Shown: positions 18,124 to 27,477, counted from the first letter of the stretch. The stretch: DNA of 64,000 bases from Blastopirellula marina (GCF_002967765.1 NZ_PUHY01000015.1:310001-374000), one strand, 5' to 3'. The notes: generated by a model from the letters alone, not told the origin. Numbers and translations are program-made.

Positions 18124-19257
18124 TTAGAAAGTGGTCAACCGGTTCACACTGATGTTAACCCCCTGGAAGGGGACGACGCCGTAAATCCCTTTGGTGAATA
18201 CCAGTTCGATGAATTCATCCGCCCATAAGATCGGGCTTTTGGGGACGATCACGATGTCCGCGTCGCGGATCCAAATCTCGTCCGAGGGAGCAGGGCGTTT
18301 GCCGTACAATGCACCCTTGAGATCGAGCTTGGTTGCGACCAAACGCCAATCTTCGGCACGGCGGAAGACGACGATTTCTCGCAGGTTCGCCCCAACTTTC
18401 CATCCCCCAGCCAGTGCCACACTTTGAATGGCCGTAGTCGGACCGGTTAACTCGTACCGACCTGGGTTCGGGACTTCTCCCAGCACATAGACGTAACGAG
18501 CCGCTCGTTGGATCAAAACCGGAGTGACTTCAATGCCTTCGATCTCTCGGGCGTATCGTTCGTCGATTTCGCGTTTGAGCTCGTCCAACGTCAGGCCTTG
18601 GGCTGGAATGCTGCCGATTGCCGGCAGTTGGATCGTCCCCTCGGGGGTAACCCGACTGCTCCGCTGCTGACCACCGACACCAGCGCGGCTATCGACCGTC
18701 GCTCGCAAGTCTTCCAGCTTGGTGTTGATCTTCACCGGTGTCACAGTGATCGAAGGTACTTTGTAGTACTTCTGATATCTCTTCTCGAGATCATCACGGA
18801 CTTCTTGAATGCTACGACGGGCAGCTTGGACCTGTCCTAAGAGCATGACGGTAATGGAACCGTCTGGCATGACTTCGACCCGGTCGCGATCTAACTGCTT
18901 GTCAGTTAGTGACTCGATTTTGATTTCGTCCCCAACATTCAACCGGTAAACCTGCGAGGTTTCTTGCCGCGTCAAACGAAAGACGAAGTCGATTTGGTCA
19001 TCGACACGCAACCGATATTCGGGAACATGCGGCGTTCGTGCGGGACCGACATATTCTCCTTGCGCGAAAACTTGCCAAGGGATCGGCCGTCGGGCGTTCC
19101 AGTGTGGCTCGCCTTCGCAGGTCGGATCGGTCGAATCGACACCAACGAGGATGTCCTTAGTCCGAGGATCGCAGCCTGGCTGAGCGTATTGAGCACGGGC
19201 TGAAGAAACACAGAAGGTGCCTATCAGACCACAAAGGATGAAGATCGTGTTGCGCAT
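18124..19257 (-). CDS. Polysaccharide biosynthesis/export protein (Wza-like, SLBB domains)
   Basis: A 377-residue secreted protein with a signal peptide (to about residue 22, ending SSARAQ). A polysaccharide export domain follows: YRLRVDDQIDFVF and YRLNVGDEIKIESL near 62-115, then VEVMPDGSITVMLLGQVQAARRSIQE. The next segment has RVTPEGTIQLPAIGSI (about 200), and an SLBB-type repeat near 255-330 (YVLGEVPNPGRYEL). Wza family members form the outer-membrane exit channel for capsule or exopolysaccharide. No conventional lipobox Cys is seen after the signal, so anchoring is uncertain. The TPR gene at 19280 lies 22 bp upstream on the same strand and is likely co-transcribed. No glycosyltransferase or Wzc-type kinase is adjacent. 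Confidence 0.88.
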   Translation of the reverse strand: MRNTIFILCGLIGTFCVSSARAQYAQPGCDPRTKDILVGVDSTDPTCEGEPHWNARRPIPWQVFAQGEYVGPARTPHVPEYRLRVDDQIDFVFRLTRQETSQVYRLNVGDEIKIESLTDKQLDRDRVEVMPDGSITVMLLGQVQAARRSIQEVRDDLEKRYQKYYKVPSITVTPVKINTKLEDLRATVDSRAGVGGQQRSSRVTPEGTIQLPAIGSIPAQGLTLDELKREIDERYAREIEGIEVTPVLIQRAARYVYVLGEVPNPGRYELTGPTTAIQSVALAGGWKVGANLREIVVFRRAEDWRLVATKLDLKGALYGKRPAPSDEIWIRDADIVIVPKSPILWADEFIELVFTKGIYGVVPFQGVNISVNRLTTF

Positions 19258-19279
19258 GGGAGGTCGAATCCTTGACCGT

Positions 19280-21070
19280 CTATCGAGTCGATTGCTGAGA
19301 GCGACGCTGAGCGATCGGCGGGATGTTCGCCGAAGGTGCCGATTGCTGCAGGTTGACGTCGGCGGCTTGTCCGTGCCGTGCCATTTCCTCTGGAGTCACC
19401 CAGCGGACGGCGTTCAGGTCACCGTTCAATTGTGCATATTGCTGAGCCATCTCCGCTTCTTGCTGAGCACGACGTGCCATCTCGGTTTCGCCGAGGGTTT
19501 CATGAATTGATGCCAGATTTTGCCAGATTTCTGGACGTGGCGACGATTGAACACCTTGCAGAAGTGCCTGCTTCGCTTCGTCAAATTGACCATATCGTGC
19601 CAGGAGGACGCCAAGTTCGTTGGCAGCTTCGAAGTTGTTTTGATCGACCGCCAAAGCGGTTTGGAATAGAGCAATCGAACGAGGGCCGATCAGAGTGCGA
19701 TTGTCTCCCGTAGAGCCGTAAAGGTATTCCTGAATGCGTCCCAGCCCGACGAGAGCGCGGGAAGTTTCAGGAAGGTTGCCGCAAGCGATGATCAATTTCT
19801 CTTGGGCAAACGAAAAATACTTCTGCGTCGCCGTTAGCGTCGTTTCGTACTGTAGGTTTTGTCCTTTGAGCACCGGAGTCCGATGCGAACTAACGACCAG
19901 GTCGAGGTCGACGTTCGCCTCCAGGCGAGCCCCTTGCGGGATGAAATCGCCCGCTTCGTCGAGTGCTGCCACCGCTTCGGCCAAGGCATCGCTATGGCGG
20001 TGTGTTTTCTCCGCCGTATCCAAGGTTTGCGTCGCCAGGCGTAATGCTTGAATGAACTCAGCTCGCGACGAGTAGTAGGCACCTCGTTGGGCAAGTACCA
20101 GACCATGATCGACCAGCGAGTTCATGCGGCCGCGTACCGCGATCAACGCGTGGTTGATTTCGGGTGCCGACTTTCGTGGTGGTAACTCTCGCTGCGGTGC
20201 CGGCAGAATCGGCTGTGTTGGTGCGGGAACCGATAATCCAGGGCCTTCGAGATCCTCGATGACTTGCCGGTTAGGAATTAGTGCCGGATTTCGTTTGGAC
20301 GAAGCAGGAGCCAGGCTGATGAACGAGGCAGGTGGTCCGGTGACGGACGGCAGCTGTTTTTCAATCGTCGGGGTTGGTGATTCGTTGTTCTGTGTGAAGC
20401 GACCAGCAGGTGGTAAATCTCGCAGATAGTTCGGTTCGATCGTCTTGCTTGGTGCGGGAGATTGCTGAGGACCATTTCGTTCGGAACTGGAAGATGCCTC
20501 ATGTTGAGGTTCCAGCAGATCAGGTAGATCCAAGTCAACAAGATGCGGTTGAACTTCCTCCACTTGCTGCTGCGGTTGAGCTTGAGTATCTGCAGGCGAG
20601 GAGGGATTCAACGCGAGTGGCACTTGCGCGGTATTGAACTGTGCTGGCGGGGTCGCGGGGAGTCGCTCTGGAACTTCGTCCGTATGCGCTTTCTGTTGTG
20701 GTTTTGTCGATTGTTCCGGTTGCGTGGATCGTTCGATCTTTATTGGAAAGCGAACTGTTTCGAGCGGCGATTCGTCTTTCTGCGATGCCTCAGGCGTGAC
20801 TGGCGGAATGCGATGTGGTCGGACGTGAGGATTGGCCACGATGTTCTCGTGCGTTTCGCTAATCGAGAGATGAGCAGCCAATTGCGCCATCGGGCGGACA
20901 TCTTCCGGCGCATGAAAGAGGTGAGGCGCTGGAGCTCGTGTGGAGGCTTTCTCGGAATGGTTGGCGATTTCCGAACTACGTTGACACCCGATAACAGCTA
21001 CAGCCGTTAAGGTCAACGCAATCGCAACACGCCGAGTTGGGGGCAGAAGTCGATCCATCGGTCCATCCAT
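19280..21070 (-). CDS. TPR lipoprotein with Pro/Gln-rich linker, upstream of the export gene
   Basis: A protein of about 596 residues. It begins with a basic-hydrophobic signal and a lipobox-like end (TLTAVAVIGCQRSS; Cys near residue 29), which points to a lipid-anchored protein. A long low-complexity Pro/Gln/Glu/Ser-rich linker covers about 40-330. The C-terminal part (about 345-560) is a TPR-like helical repeat region, with motifs such as ELGVLLARYGQFDEAKQALL. The start is one of three close in-frame ATGs; ATG 21070 is used, ATG 21058 is also possible, and neither has a clear ribosome site. Its spacing to the Wza-like gene suggests it assists secretion or assembly of the exported polymer; this is inference. 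Confidence 0.78.
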   Translation of the reverse strand: MDGPMDRLLPPTRRVAIALTLTAVAVIGCQRSSEIANHSEKASTRAPAPHLFHAPEDVRPMAQLAAHLSISETHENIVANPHVRPHRIPPVTPEASQKDESPLETVRFPIKIERSTQPEQSTKPQQKAHTDEVPERLPATPPAQFNTAQVPLALNPSSPADTQAQPQQQVEEVQPHLVDLDLPDLLEPQHEASSSSERNGPQQSPAPSKTIEPNYLRDLPPAGRFTQNNESPTPTIEKQLPSVTGPPASFISLAPASSKRNPALIPNRQVIEDLEGPGLSVPAPTQPILPAPQRELPPRKSAPEINHALIAVRGRMNSLVDHGLVLAQRGAYYSSRAEFIQALRLATQTLDTAEKTHRHSDALAEAVAALDEAGDFIPQGARLEANVDLDLVVSSHRTPVLKGQNLQYETTLTATQKYFSFAQEKLIIACGNLPETSRALVGLGRIQEYLYGSTGDNRTLIGPRSIALFQTALAVDQNNFEAANELGVLLARYGQFDEAKQALLQGVQSSPRPEIWQNLASIHETLGETEMARRAQQEAEMAQQYAQLNGDLNAVRWVTPEEMARHGQAADVNLQQSAPSANIPPIAQRRSQQSTR

Positions 21071-21408
21071 GAAGTCACTAAGACGAGACGTATTCCGATC
21101 CGTGGAAAATGTCTGTCGATTCCTATCAACGAAATCGACCAATCCAAAACGATGCAATCACTCATTCCGACGTGCCAGAGGGGCATCATACATCGTTGGG
21201 CTGGCATACTTGATACACATCGTAAGAGGGGAACCTTCGTGACAATCGTTACCATCCGCATATGGCGGACAAGAAACAAAGATAGATCGTGACCTGAAAT
21301 CCTGGTCACATTTCTGCAAGATCCCGCCGTGATAAGAATTGTGTCCTAACCTTGTGAGATCTCAGATTTCGAGAGGTTCGTTAATACCTCGCATCCCAGA
21401 GCGCTGAA
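21071..21408. other. Divergent intergenic region
   Basis: About 338 bp between the TPR lipoprotein (minus) and the diguanylate cyclase (plus). It should hold the promoters of both. I see no strong hairpin, repeat or open frame with coding character; a Met/Ile-rich minus frame here lacks a ribosome site. Confidence 0.5.
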
Positions 21409-23052
21409 TTGAGCACTCCAACGGTCCTACAATACGATAGTTGTCCGATTCGCAGCCGGGTTCTGGTTGTGGACGACGACAAGCTCATTCGAACGCTCGT
21501 CTCAGAGTTTTTGACGCGCGAGGGGTACGAGGTAATCACCGCAGAGAATTGCCTGCGAGCCCTGGAGTTGCTAGAAGATCCGAAATATGAATTCAAATTC
21601 ATGGTCACGGATTGGGAATTGCCCGATGGCAATGGAATCGATCTGATACGCCACGCGCGACATGTGGTGCAAACACATTACATGTATATCGTGATGGTCA
21701 CTTCGCATGGCGATCGCGAGAACTTGACGTTAGCGCTAAACTCTGGCGCCGATGATTTTCTGACCAAGCCGATCGATCGCGGCGAACTAATTGCGCGAAT
21801 CCGGGCAGGACAACGCATTCTGAACTTGGAAACGCGGCTTACCCAGTTGGCCAATAGTGACGTTCTCACTGGATTGCCAACGCGCCGTGTCTTCGAGGAA
21901 TTGGTAGCGAAAGAATGGAGCCGTACCCAACGTTATCGCTTGCCGATGTCATGCGTGATTTTCGATATCGACTTCTTCAAGCGAATTAACGACATCCATG
22001 GGCACGCCGCCGGGGACCAAGTTCTGCGGGAGATCGCTCATATATTCGCCACTTCCGTGCGTAAGTCCGACATCATTTGTCGCTATGGTGGTGAAGAGTT
22101 TTGCGCGATTTTGCCAGAAACATCATCGGCCCAAGCCTATGTTTGGGCAGACAATATTCGAAAACGAATCGCATCGACAGAAATCATCCTCGATACGGCC
22201 GTGGTAAATGTCACAATCAGCTTGGGCCTGGCTGAACCGTTATCGGAAATGGAAGATCTGAACGATCTAATTGATGTCGCCGACCATTGTCTGTTGGAGG
22301 CGAAGTCTAAAGGCCGAAACCAGATCGTTGCTTTCAACGAATTAAGTGAATCGGTTAGTAAGGACCCGACTGGGCACTTAGATTCCACGTTCCAAGGTGC
22401 GATAGCCGCTGATGCCATGACTCCGGTAGTCAGCACAGTGACTCCCCAGTCAAGCGTGTTTGATATCGCACAGTTCTTCCTCGACTATCGAATTCCTTCG
22501 GCGCCAGTCGTTGACGACAGCGGAAAGCTCGTCGGCATCGTGTCGGAAAAGGACTTGATGACGGTCGCGGTACGTCCGAATCCTCAAGATATCGAGATCT
22601 CAGAGGTGATGCGGCGAAATCTTATCTGTTATCCACCTGGTACATCCCTGCGAGTTGTCTGGGAATTCCTCAATCGGGTTTCGATTCGTACGGTGTTGAT
22701 CACTGAGAACGACAAAGCCGTTGGTGTGTTGAGTCGGCAGAGCATTTTGCGGTGGTTTGCCAACACCTACTGGAAACATACTAGTCCCAAAGATCATCAG
22801 CTCTTCCAAGATATCCAAGAACGTGGCATGACGATGCGTCGGTTGGAAAACGCCGCACGGCTCTTGGCCGAGACCTCGCGTCAACTTACCGCGGATGTTG
22901 AAACACGCACCCCAGACGAACATGGAGCCATGGTCATCGGTACAGTTTCAAAGATGCAAGACCTCATGGTCGAGATGCTTGCCTCGGTTCGCGGCAATAA
23001 GAGCACTGGCGCGATGCAACTTCACGCGGCGGTTCCATCTCTGGAAGACTAA
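21409..23052 (+). CDS. Response regulator - diguanylate cyclase (GGDEF) - CBS pair
   Basis: A 547-residue cytoplasmic protein. The receiver domain (about 17-135) has acidic VDDDK, the phospho-acceptor Asp in VTDWELPDGNG near 66 and Lys in FLTKPI. The GGDEF domain (about 150-310) has an intact RYGGEEF active site. RKSD sits five residues before it, matching the RxxD inhibitory I-site, so it should make c-di-GMP under product control. A CBS pair follows (about 335-455; DAMTPVVSTV and VMRRNLICYPP), then a helical tail with a coiled-coil region. CBS domains usually bind adenine nucleotides. The start is TTG 21409; no ATG precedes the receiver motif. No cognate histidine kinase is adjacent. Confidence 0.9.
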   Translation: MSTPTVLQYDSCPIRSRVLVVDDDKLIRTLVSEFLTREGYEVITAENCLRALELLEDPKYEFKFMVTDWELPDGNGIDLIRHARHVVQTHYMYIVMVTSHGDRENLTLALNSGADDFLTKPIDRGELIARIRAGQRILNLETRLTQLANSDVLTGLPTRRVFEELVAKEWSRTQRYRLPMSCVIFDIDFFKRINDIHGHAAGDQVLREIAHIFATSVRKSDIICRYGGEEFCAILPETSSAQAYVWADNIRKRIASTEIILDTAVVNVTISLGLAEPLSEMEDLNDLIDVADHCLLEAKSKGRNQIVAFNELSESVSKDPTGHLDSTFQGAIAADAMTPVVSTVTPQSSVFDIAQFFLDYRIPSAPVVDDSGKLVGIVSEKDLMTVAVRPNPQDIEISEVMRRNLICYPPGTSLRVVWEFLNRVSIRTVLITENDKAVGVLSRQSILRWFANTYWKHTSPKDHQLFQDIQERGMTMRRLENAARLLAETSRQLTADVETRTPDEHGAMVIGTVSKMQDLMVEMLASVRGNKSTGAMQLHAAVPSLED

Positions 23053-23213
23053 CAGCCTGTTGAACTTCTCAGATCGGCTACGTCATTGAGATTGGGGCGA
23101 TTGCGGCGTTGTGAATTCCTCGACATATCTAGTGGATATGCCTGCGGACTCACGCCTTGCCCTCGCCCCAATCTCAATGACTCGCTAACGAAGCAGAAAA
23201 TCAACAGACTGCT
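23050..23213. repeat. Long imperfect palindrome, possible MITE or structured repeat
   Basis: A near-palindrome of about 160 bp just after the cyclase stop. The strongest arm pair is a perfect 19-bp repeat, 23082-23100 against 23163-23181. Outer arms CAGCCTGTTGA (about 23053) and TCAACAGACTG (about 23201) also pair, with one mismatch. The centre contains CATATC/GATATG around a short loop. It has no open frame and no clear target duplication. Confidence 0.7.
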
Positions 23214-23236
23214 AAGCCACTCATTTCTTTGGTCGT

Positions 23237-23833
23237 CTAACGAACCCAAATCTCATAGATCCACTGAATCGTCTTGGGGAACGGCTCTAAGTCAAGAGAC
23301 GCATTTACCTCAAAGCCGTTCTCATTGGCGGGTATCTCAGGCGTTGGAAATTGTTCCTGCGGAATCACGTCAACGCAAACCTCGGCTCCGTTGATCTTCC
23401 AGACCCAAGGACCATCTAGCTCGAGGGTCGGCTCTACTTTGTTCTCGAGAAGCGATCCGTAACGACTGCAGATCCGAATTGGGTAGCCTTGCATCCGACA
23501 GGCGACCGAGAAGCGAATTCGTCCCGGTTCTTTTGTCGGTTCGACCGCAGCGGACCAATGGCTTTCGCCTGCTTTGCCAACCAGTAAGGCAATCGTGTTT
23601 TCGCCACGCTGTTCGAGATGAACCTCCTGAAGCGGCGGACTCTCAGGCCAGTCTTCGTCATCCTTGGAGCCTTCGATCGAAACAAAAATCGGCGTGCATT
23701 CTTCGCCTCGAACCAAGGCAACAACGTGACCAAAGCGATCGGCGTTTTTGACGAAGCTGACAAACAAGCCGACGTTGTCTTCACGGATCGATTCCACGAA
23801 GTGTTCTGTAGGTTCCGGCAATGTTTGCGACAC
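23237..23833 (-). CDS. Conserved hypothetical soluble protein
   Basis: A 198-residue acidic protein without signal peptide or membrane segment. The pattern is mostly beta, with Trp/Val-rich strands; nothing catalytic is recognised. It begins at GTG 23833, with CAGGAG about 9 bases upstream on the minus strand, which settles the start. It lies 67 bp downstream of prfB on the same strand and may be its co-transcribed neighbour. No family name can be given from sequence reading alone. Confidence 0.7.
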   Translation of the reverse strand: MSQTLPEPTEHFVESIREDNVGLFVSFVKNADRFGHVVALVRGEECTPIFVSIEGSKDDEDWPESPPLQEVHLEQRGENTIALLVGKAGESHWSAAVEPTKEPGRIRFSVACRMQGYPIRICSRYGSLLENKVEPTLELDGPWVWKINGAEVCVDVIPQEQFPTPEIPANENGFEVNASLDLEPFPKTIQWIYEIWVR

Positions 23834-23900
23834 GATGTTGTACTCCTGACGATCGATGAACGTGTTGCCGATCTATTGCCGGCAACACGCAAAAGCACTA

Positions 23901-25011
23901 TTAATTCTGCGGCGACTCTTGGCCGACTCGCCAACGAAGGTACGAATCGAGGAACCCTTGAATTTCCCCGTTCATCACGCTGTGGAAACTGCCGACGTAG
24001 AAACCCGTCCGTGCGTCTTTCACGCGTTGGTCAGGGTGCAAAAAGTAATTTCGGATCTGTGAACCGAAACCAACTTTGGCTTGCGTCTTGTACTTTTCGG
24101 CTTGTTCACTTTCGCGGCGTTCTTCTTCGACACGTGCAATCCGCGAGCGAAGCATTTTCCAAGCCTGGGCTCGGTTCTTATGTTGGCTGCGTTCGTTTTG
24201 GCATTGAACGACGATTCCAGTAGGAATGTGGGTTAGTCGGATCGCACTGTCGGTCTTGTTGACGTGCTGCCCGCCCGCTCCACTGGCTCGGTAGGTATCG
24301 GTACGGACATCGTCTTCATCGATGTCGACTTCTTCACTATCGGGAATCTCGGGCGAAACGTCGACGGCGGCGAAACTCGTTTGGCGTTTTCCTTCCGAGT
24401 TAAACGGGCTAATTCGTACCAGGCGATGCATGCCCGTTTCACCCTTAAGGTAGCCATAGGCCATGGGCCCTCGAACGACGAAGGTCGCATTGTTGATGCC
24501 GGCTTCTTCGTTCTCGGTTCGATCGATCAACTCGACCGCATAGTCATGTTGATCCGCCCAGCGACCGTACATTGTTAACAGCATCTCGGCCCAGTCGTTG
24601 GCATCGGTGCCGCCGTCGCGAGCGTTGATCGTGACGATTGCCCCACAATTATCGTAGGGACCATCCAATAACGCCTTGAGTTCTAACGCTTCCAGCGTTT
24701 TTTCTAACTGATCAAGCAACCCAGGGACTTCAGCGGCGAGGGAGTCATCCTCTTCAGCCATCTCCAACATCACATCCAAGTCTTCGATGCCGCTGAGGCA
24801 CTCATCCAGCGGTTCGATCAGGCTGCGAAGCGACTTCATCTGGCCGACCGTTTCTTGGGCTGCTTCCTGGTTATCCCAGAAATCGGGCGCGGCCATGCGT
24901 TCTTCAATCGACTTCAATTGCTGCTGCTTCGTAGCGTAGTCAAAGAGAGTCCTTCAGTTGAAGGAGTCGTTCGCGAATACTTTCAGCGCGATCGTAGAAT
25001 TCACGTTCCAT
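23901..25011 (-). CDS. prfB: Peptide chain release factor 2 with programmed +1 frameshift
   Basis: RF2 ends translation at UGA and UAA. The full reading frame begins at ATG 25011. After 23 codons it meets an in-frame TGA at 24942-24940 within CTT-TGA-C, the classical frameshift site, with the Shine-Dalgarno-like AAGGA just upstream (about 24955-24951). Ribosomes that slip +1 continue in the frame beginning GAC (24941-24939), for a product of about 369 residues, normal RF2 length. The product has the GGQ motif ([16 protein letters not shown]) needed for peptide release and the SPF motif (ISPFNSEGK) that reads the stop codon. RidA lies 104 bp upstream and the hypothetical at 23237 lies 67 bp downstream. 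Regulation is autogenous: low RF2 favours slippage. Confidence 0.96.
24939..24955 (-). promoter_or_regulatory. Programmed +1 frameshift site of prfB
   Basis: On the minus strand the order is AAGGA, then CTCT, then CTT TGA C. An SD-like element, the slippery CUU codon and the UGA stop followed by C are the three parts of the known RF2 site, in correct spacing and frame. Confidence 0.95.
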
Positions 25012-25115
25012 TGCGGATGCCTTTGTCCCAAGGGGTGCGTTGGCTTAAATGAGGCAGCGGATGAAGTATATCCCGGGTGGGGCAGGGCGGGAATGTCCCG
25101 CCCCAATGCCAAATC

Positions 25116-25583
25116 TTACTCGTCGTTGAGCTCGAAAATGGCTTCGACTTCGACAGTCATACCGGCGGGAAGAGCGTTGACGCCGATCGCACTGCGGGCC
25201 GCAACTCCGCAGTCCTCGCCGAAGACTTCTTTCATCAGTTCGCTAAAGCCATTAATGACGGCTGGCTGTTGGGTAAATCCGTCAACGCAATTCACCATGC
25301 CAAACGTTTTGACCAGACGTTTGATCTTATCGAGGCTTCCTAGGTGAGCCTTCAGCGTGGCTAACATTGCGAGACCGGTTTGTCGTGCCGCGGCGTTGCC
25401 GACTTCCTGTTCGACATCCTGACCAACTTTGCCTAGTTGCAGCGTACCGTCGGTGCTAAGCGGGCCATGTCCCGACAGGTAAACCAAGTTGCCCACGGTG
25501 ATCGCCGGTTTGTAAAGGCCCATCGCCTTAGGGGCAGGCGGAAGTTCGACGTTCAATGCGGCGAGGTTGGCTTCAAAGCTCAT
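25116..25583 (-). CDS. RidA/YjgF-family protein
   Basis: A 155-residue protein of the RidA superfamily, whose best-known members hydrolyse reactive enamine/imine intermediates from PLP enzymes. The motif block is present: LVYLSGHGPL near 34, then a run ending ARSAIGVNALPAGMTVEVEAIF (about 130-152) with the conserved Arg that binds carboxylate. The length is slightly above the canonical 128-130 residues, mostly because of the N-terminal extension and central TTEVNCVDGFTQQP-like region, which places it in the extended YjgF-like subgroup. hisI lies 18 bp upstream on the same strand, so the two are likely co-transcribed. This may serve amino acid biosynthesis. The true substrate is unproven. Confidence 0.9.
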   Translation of the reverse strand: MSFEANLAALNVELPPAPKAMGLYKPAITVGNLVYLSGHGPLSTDGTLQLGKVGQDVEQEVGNAAARQTGLAMLATLKAHLGSLDKIKRLVKTFGMVNCVDGFTQQPAVINGFSELMKEVFGEDCGVAARSAIGVNALPAGMTVEVEAIFELNDE

Positions 25584-25601
25584 GGTAGGTCTCTCGGTTG
25601 A

Positions 25602-25991
25602 TTACTTCTTATAGACGTCGTTCGGATTGACCAAACGTGGTTCAACAATCTTGGTTTCGTCGCTTCCGACTTCCCGGAAGAAACAGGTGCGGTAACCCTC
25701 GTGACAAGCGGCTCCCTTTTGTTCCACCTTGAGCAGCACGGTGTCGGCGTCGCAGTCGACGAGAATCTGGCGAACCTGCTGTTGGTGGCCGCTTTCCTCT
25801 CCCTTTCGCCACAACTTGTCGCGGCTGCGACTAAAGTAAACGGCCCGGCCGGTAGTCAGCGTTTCTTGAAACGCTTCCCGATTCATCCAGGCCATCATCA
25901 GTACCTGGCCGTTGTCAGCATCTTGGGCGATGGCAGGCACCAAACCACCAGCCTTCTCAAAGTCGGGCTCGCGAGGTAAGGAGATCGACAT
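25602..25991 (-). CDS. hisI: Phosphoribosyl-AMP cyclohydrolase
   Basis: A 129-residue stand-alone HisI, which opens the adenine ring of phosphoribosyl-AMP in the third step of histidine biosynthesis. Conserved blocks are [15 protein letters not shown] near 30, [18 protein letters not shown] near 46-63 and the metal site [28 protein letters not shown] (about 77-105), with zinc-type Cys and Mg-binding Asp. The length matches the cyclohydrolase without the HisE pyrophosphatase domain, so HisE must be encoded elsewhere. RidA follows after 18 bp. No other his gene is nearby, so histidine genes appear scattered. Confidence 0.95.
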   Translation of the reverse strand: MSISLPREPDFEKAGGLVPAIAQDADNGQVLMMAWMNREAFQETLTTGRAVYFSRSRDKLWRKGEESGHQQQVRQILVDCDADTVLLKVEQKGAACHEGYRTCFFREVGSDETKIVEPRLVNPNDVYKK

Positions 25992-26343
25992 CGCTCAAAA
26001 CTCGTATTAATGGGCAGAGAAATGGGAAAGCAATCTGGTTTAGTGTGACCGTAGCGGACTCGATCGGCAACCGGGTAGGGGGCGTGTGACTAGCGAATTA
26101 CGGCGAATGAGACGACCACTTCTTAACCCTGACCCCCGGGTAAACGGTACAGCCAAATCGGGGAGATCATTCGGCTTACTCGTAAGACTCGGCACATCCG
26201 AACCGACTTCGCTAGCGTTGTAGTCACTGGAATCGCTTTGCCGAATGGTTAGAAGGCTGGCCGACGATTAGGCCAACTGGGGCATTCTTCCCCCTAACGC
26301 TGCAATGATTTCTCCCCAAATGCATTAGGACAAAGGTACCGTC
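25992..26343. other. Intergenic region between hisI and GT2 (352 bp)
   Basis: No gene. Divergent promoters are expected. Only a weak 5-bp hairpin, TGGCC/GGCCA around 26257-26274, is visible. Confidence 0.5.
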
Positions 26344-26958
26344 GTGAATAAGTCTCTTAGCATCGTCATGCCGGTTCATAACGTCCAATCGAGCATCGCC
26401 GCGGAAGTTGATCGCCTGCTGGAGATCATGGCCGACCTGACGACTGAATTCGAGCTGATGATCGTCGATAACGGCTCGACCGACGGTACGGAAGAAGTAC
26501 TGTACGACTTGGTTTGTCGCTATCCCCAAGTTCGTTCGCGTCGGCACATGCCCAAACAAAGCAACGCGACGGCTATCGATCTCGGTTTGGCGGCTGCTTC
26601 GGGCGCTGTGGTTATCATCCAGGATATGGATCGCAAATTGACTTCCGACGATATCGTTTCGTTATGGGCCATGCACGTCGATGCGACGGCCGCTGGTCAG
26701 CAGCAAGTCATCAGTCCAGTTGCTCCTGCATTTCCTGAGCACCTTTTGCCAGAAGATCCTCGCCCGCTGAACGAAGACCTGCTCCGACGTTTGTCGGCTT
26801 GGGGGGCGGATATCTCGGAACTGGAAGAGTTGCCGGAAGCCCTGCTCCCGGAGAACGGCAATTCGCAAGAACGAAAAGACGTTGTTCAACCGCAATCACC
26901 CCGTTTGAAAATGCCACGCTTTCTCAAGCGTTTGCACGACTTCGCTACCGGCGAATAA
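26344..26958 (+). CDS. Small family-2 glycosyltransferase-like protein
   Basis: A 204-residue GT2 fold protein. It has LSIVMPVHNV at the N-terminus, DNGSTDGTEEVL near 43 and the DxD-like IQDMDRKL near 98. The domain ends soon after about residue 130, so the acceptor half and any membrane anchor of dolichol-phosphate-mannose-type enzymes are missing. The C-terminal 70 residues are variable and charged. It could be a soluble nucleotide-sugar transferase, a regulatory remnant, or inactive. The start is GTG 26344, with no ATG in suitable position; the ribosome site is weak. It is isolated, with intergenic regions of 350 and 520 bp. Confidence 0.75.
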   Translation: MNKSLSIVMPVHNVQSSIAAEVDRLLEIMADLTTEFELMIVDNGSTDGTEEVLYDLVCRYPQVRSRRHMPKQSNATAIDLGLAAASGAVVIIQDMDRKLTSDDIVSLWAMHVDATAAGQQQVISPVAPAFPEHLLPEDPRPLNEDLLRRLSAWGADISELEELPEALLPENGNSQERKDVVQPQSPRLKMPRFLKRLHDFATGE

Positions 26959-27477
26959 ACGGCAAATTGGGTGAAGTTTTCGGTTAGTTCAGATGCTGCC
27001 CCTTATCATGTGATCTGGGGCAAATTACTTTCCGATAAATTTGAGAAACGCTTGATTTGATTGAAACCTTTCGATAGAATCAGCCAGTGCCGAGAAAATG
27101 ATTCAGGCGCTATTTTCCTCATTATCTCACCAAGGTGACCACCAAGTCCTAACTGATTAGGGCGGTCATCCGCGGCAGCTTCGGACTCATTCCGATGCTT
27201 GAAGCGTTTTCAGGCACACTTTTCACGAAGTTTGGTGACGTCCTGACTCTCCTCGAGGGCGCTTACTCGGCTTCAAAACAAGGCTTCGCCGATGGGACTA
27301 GGCACCCCTGGCAATTGGGCCTGATTCGAAACTACCGGAACAGACAATCAACTATCCCACTTCTTCACTGGACGCTCCTGCGCCCAGCGGATCTCACGTG
27401 GAATGTTGTCTACGACGTTGGTGGCGAATTCACCCACGAGCCAATCGGTAAAGTCTCCGGAATAGGGAGGACTTCTC
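26959..27477. other. Intergenic region upstream of the HTH gene, with a nested palindrome
   Basis: A 519-bp region with no convincing gene; a frame from 27195 overlaps the next gene out of frame. The palindrome CCTAA-CTGA-TTAGG at 27148-27161 is nested inside GGTGACC (27134-27140) and GGTCATCC (27164-27171). It may be an operator or cruciform-type site for the HTH protein downstream. Confidence 0.45.
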
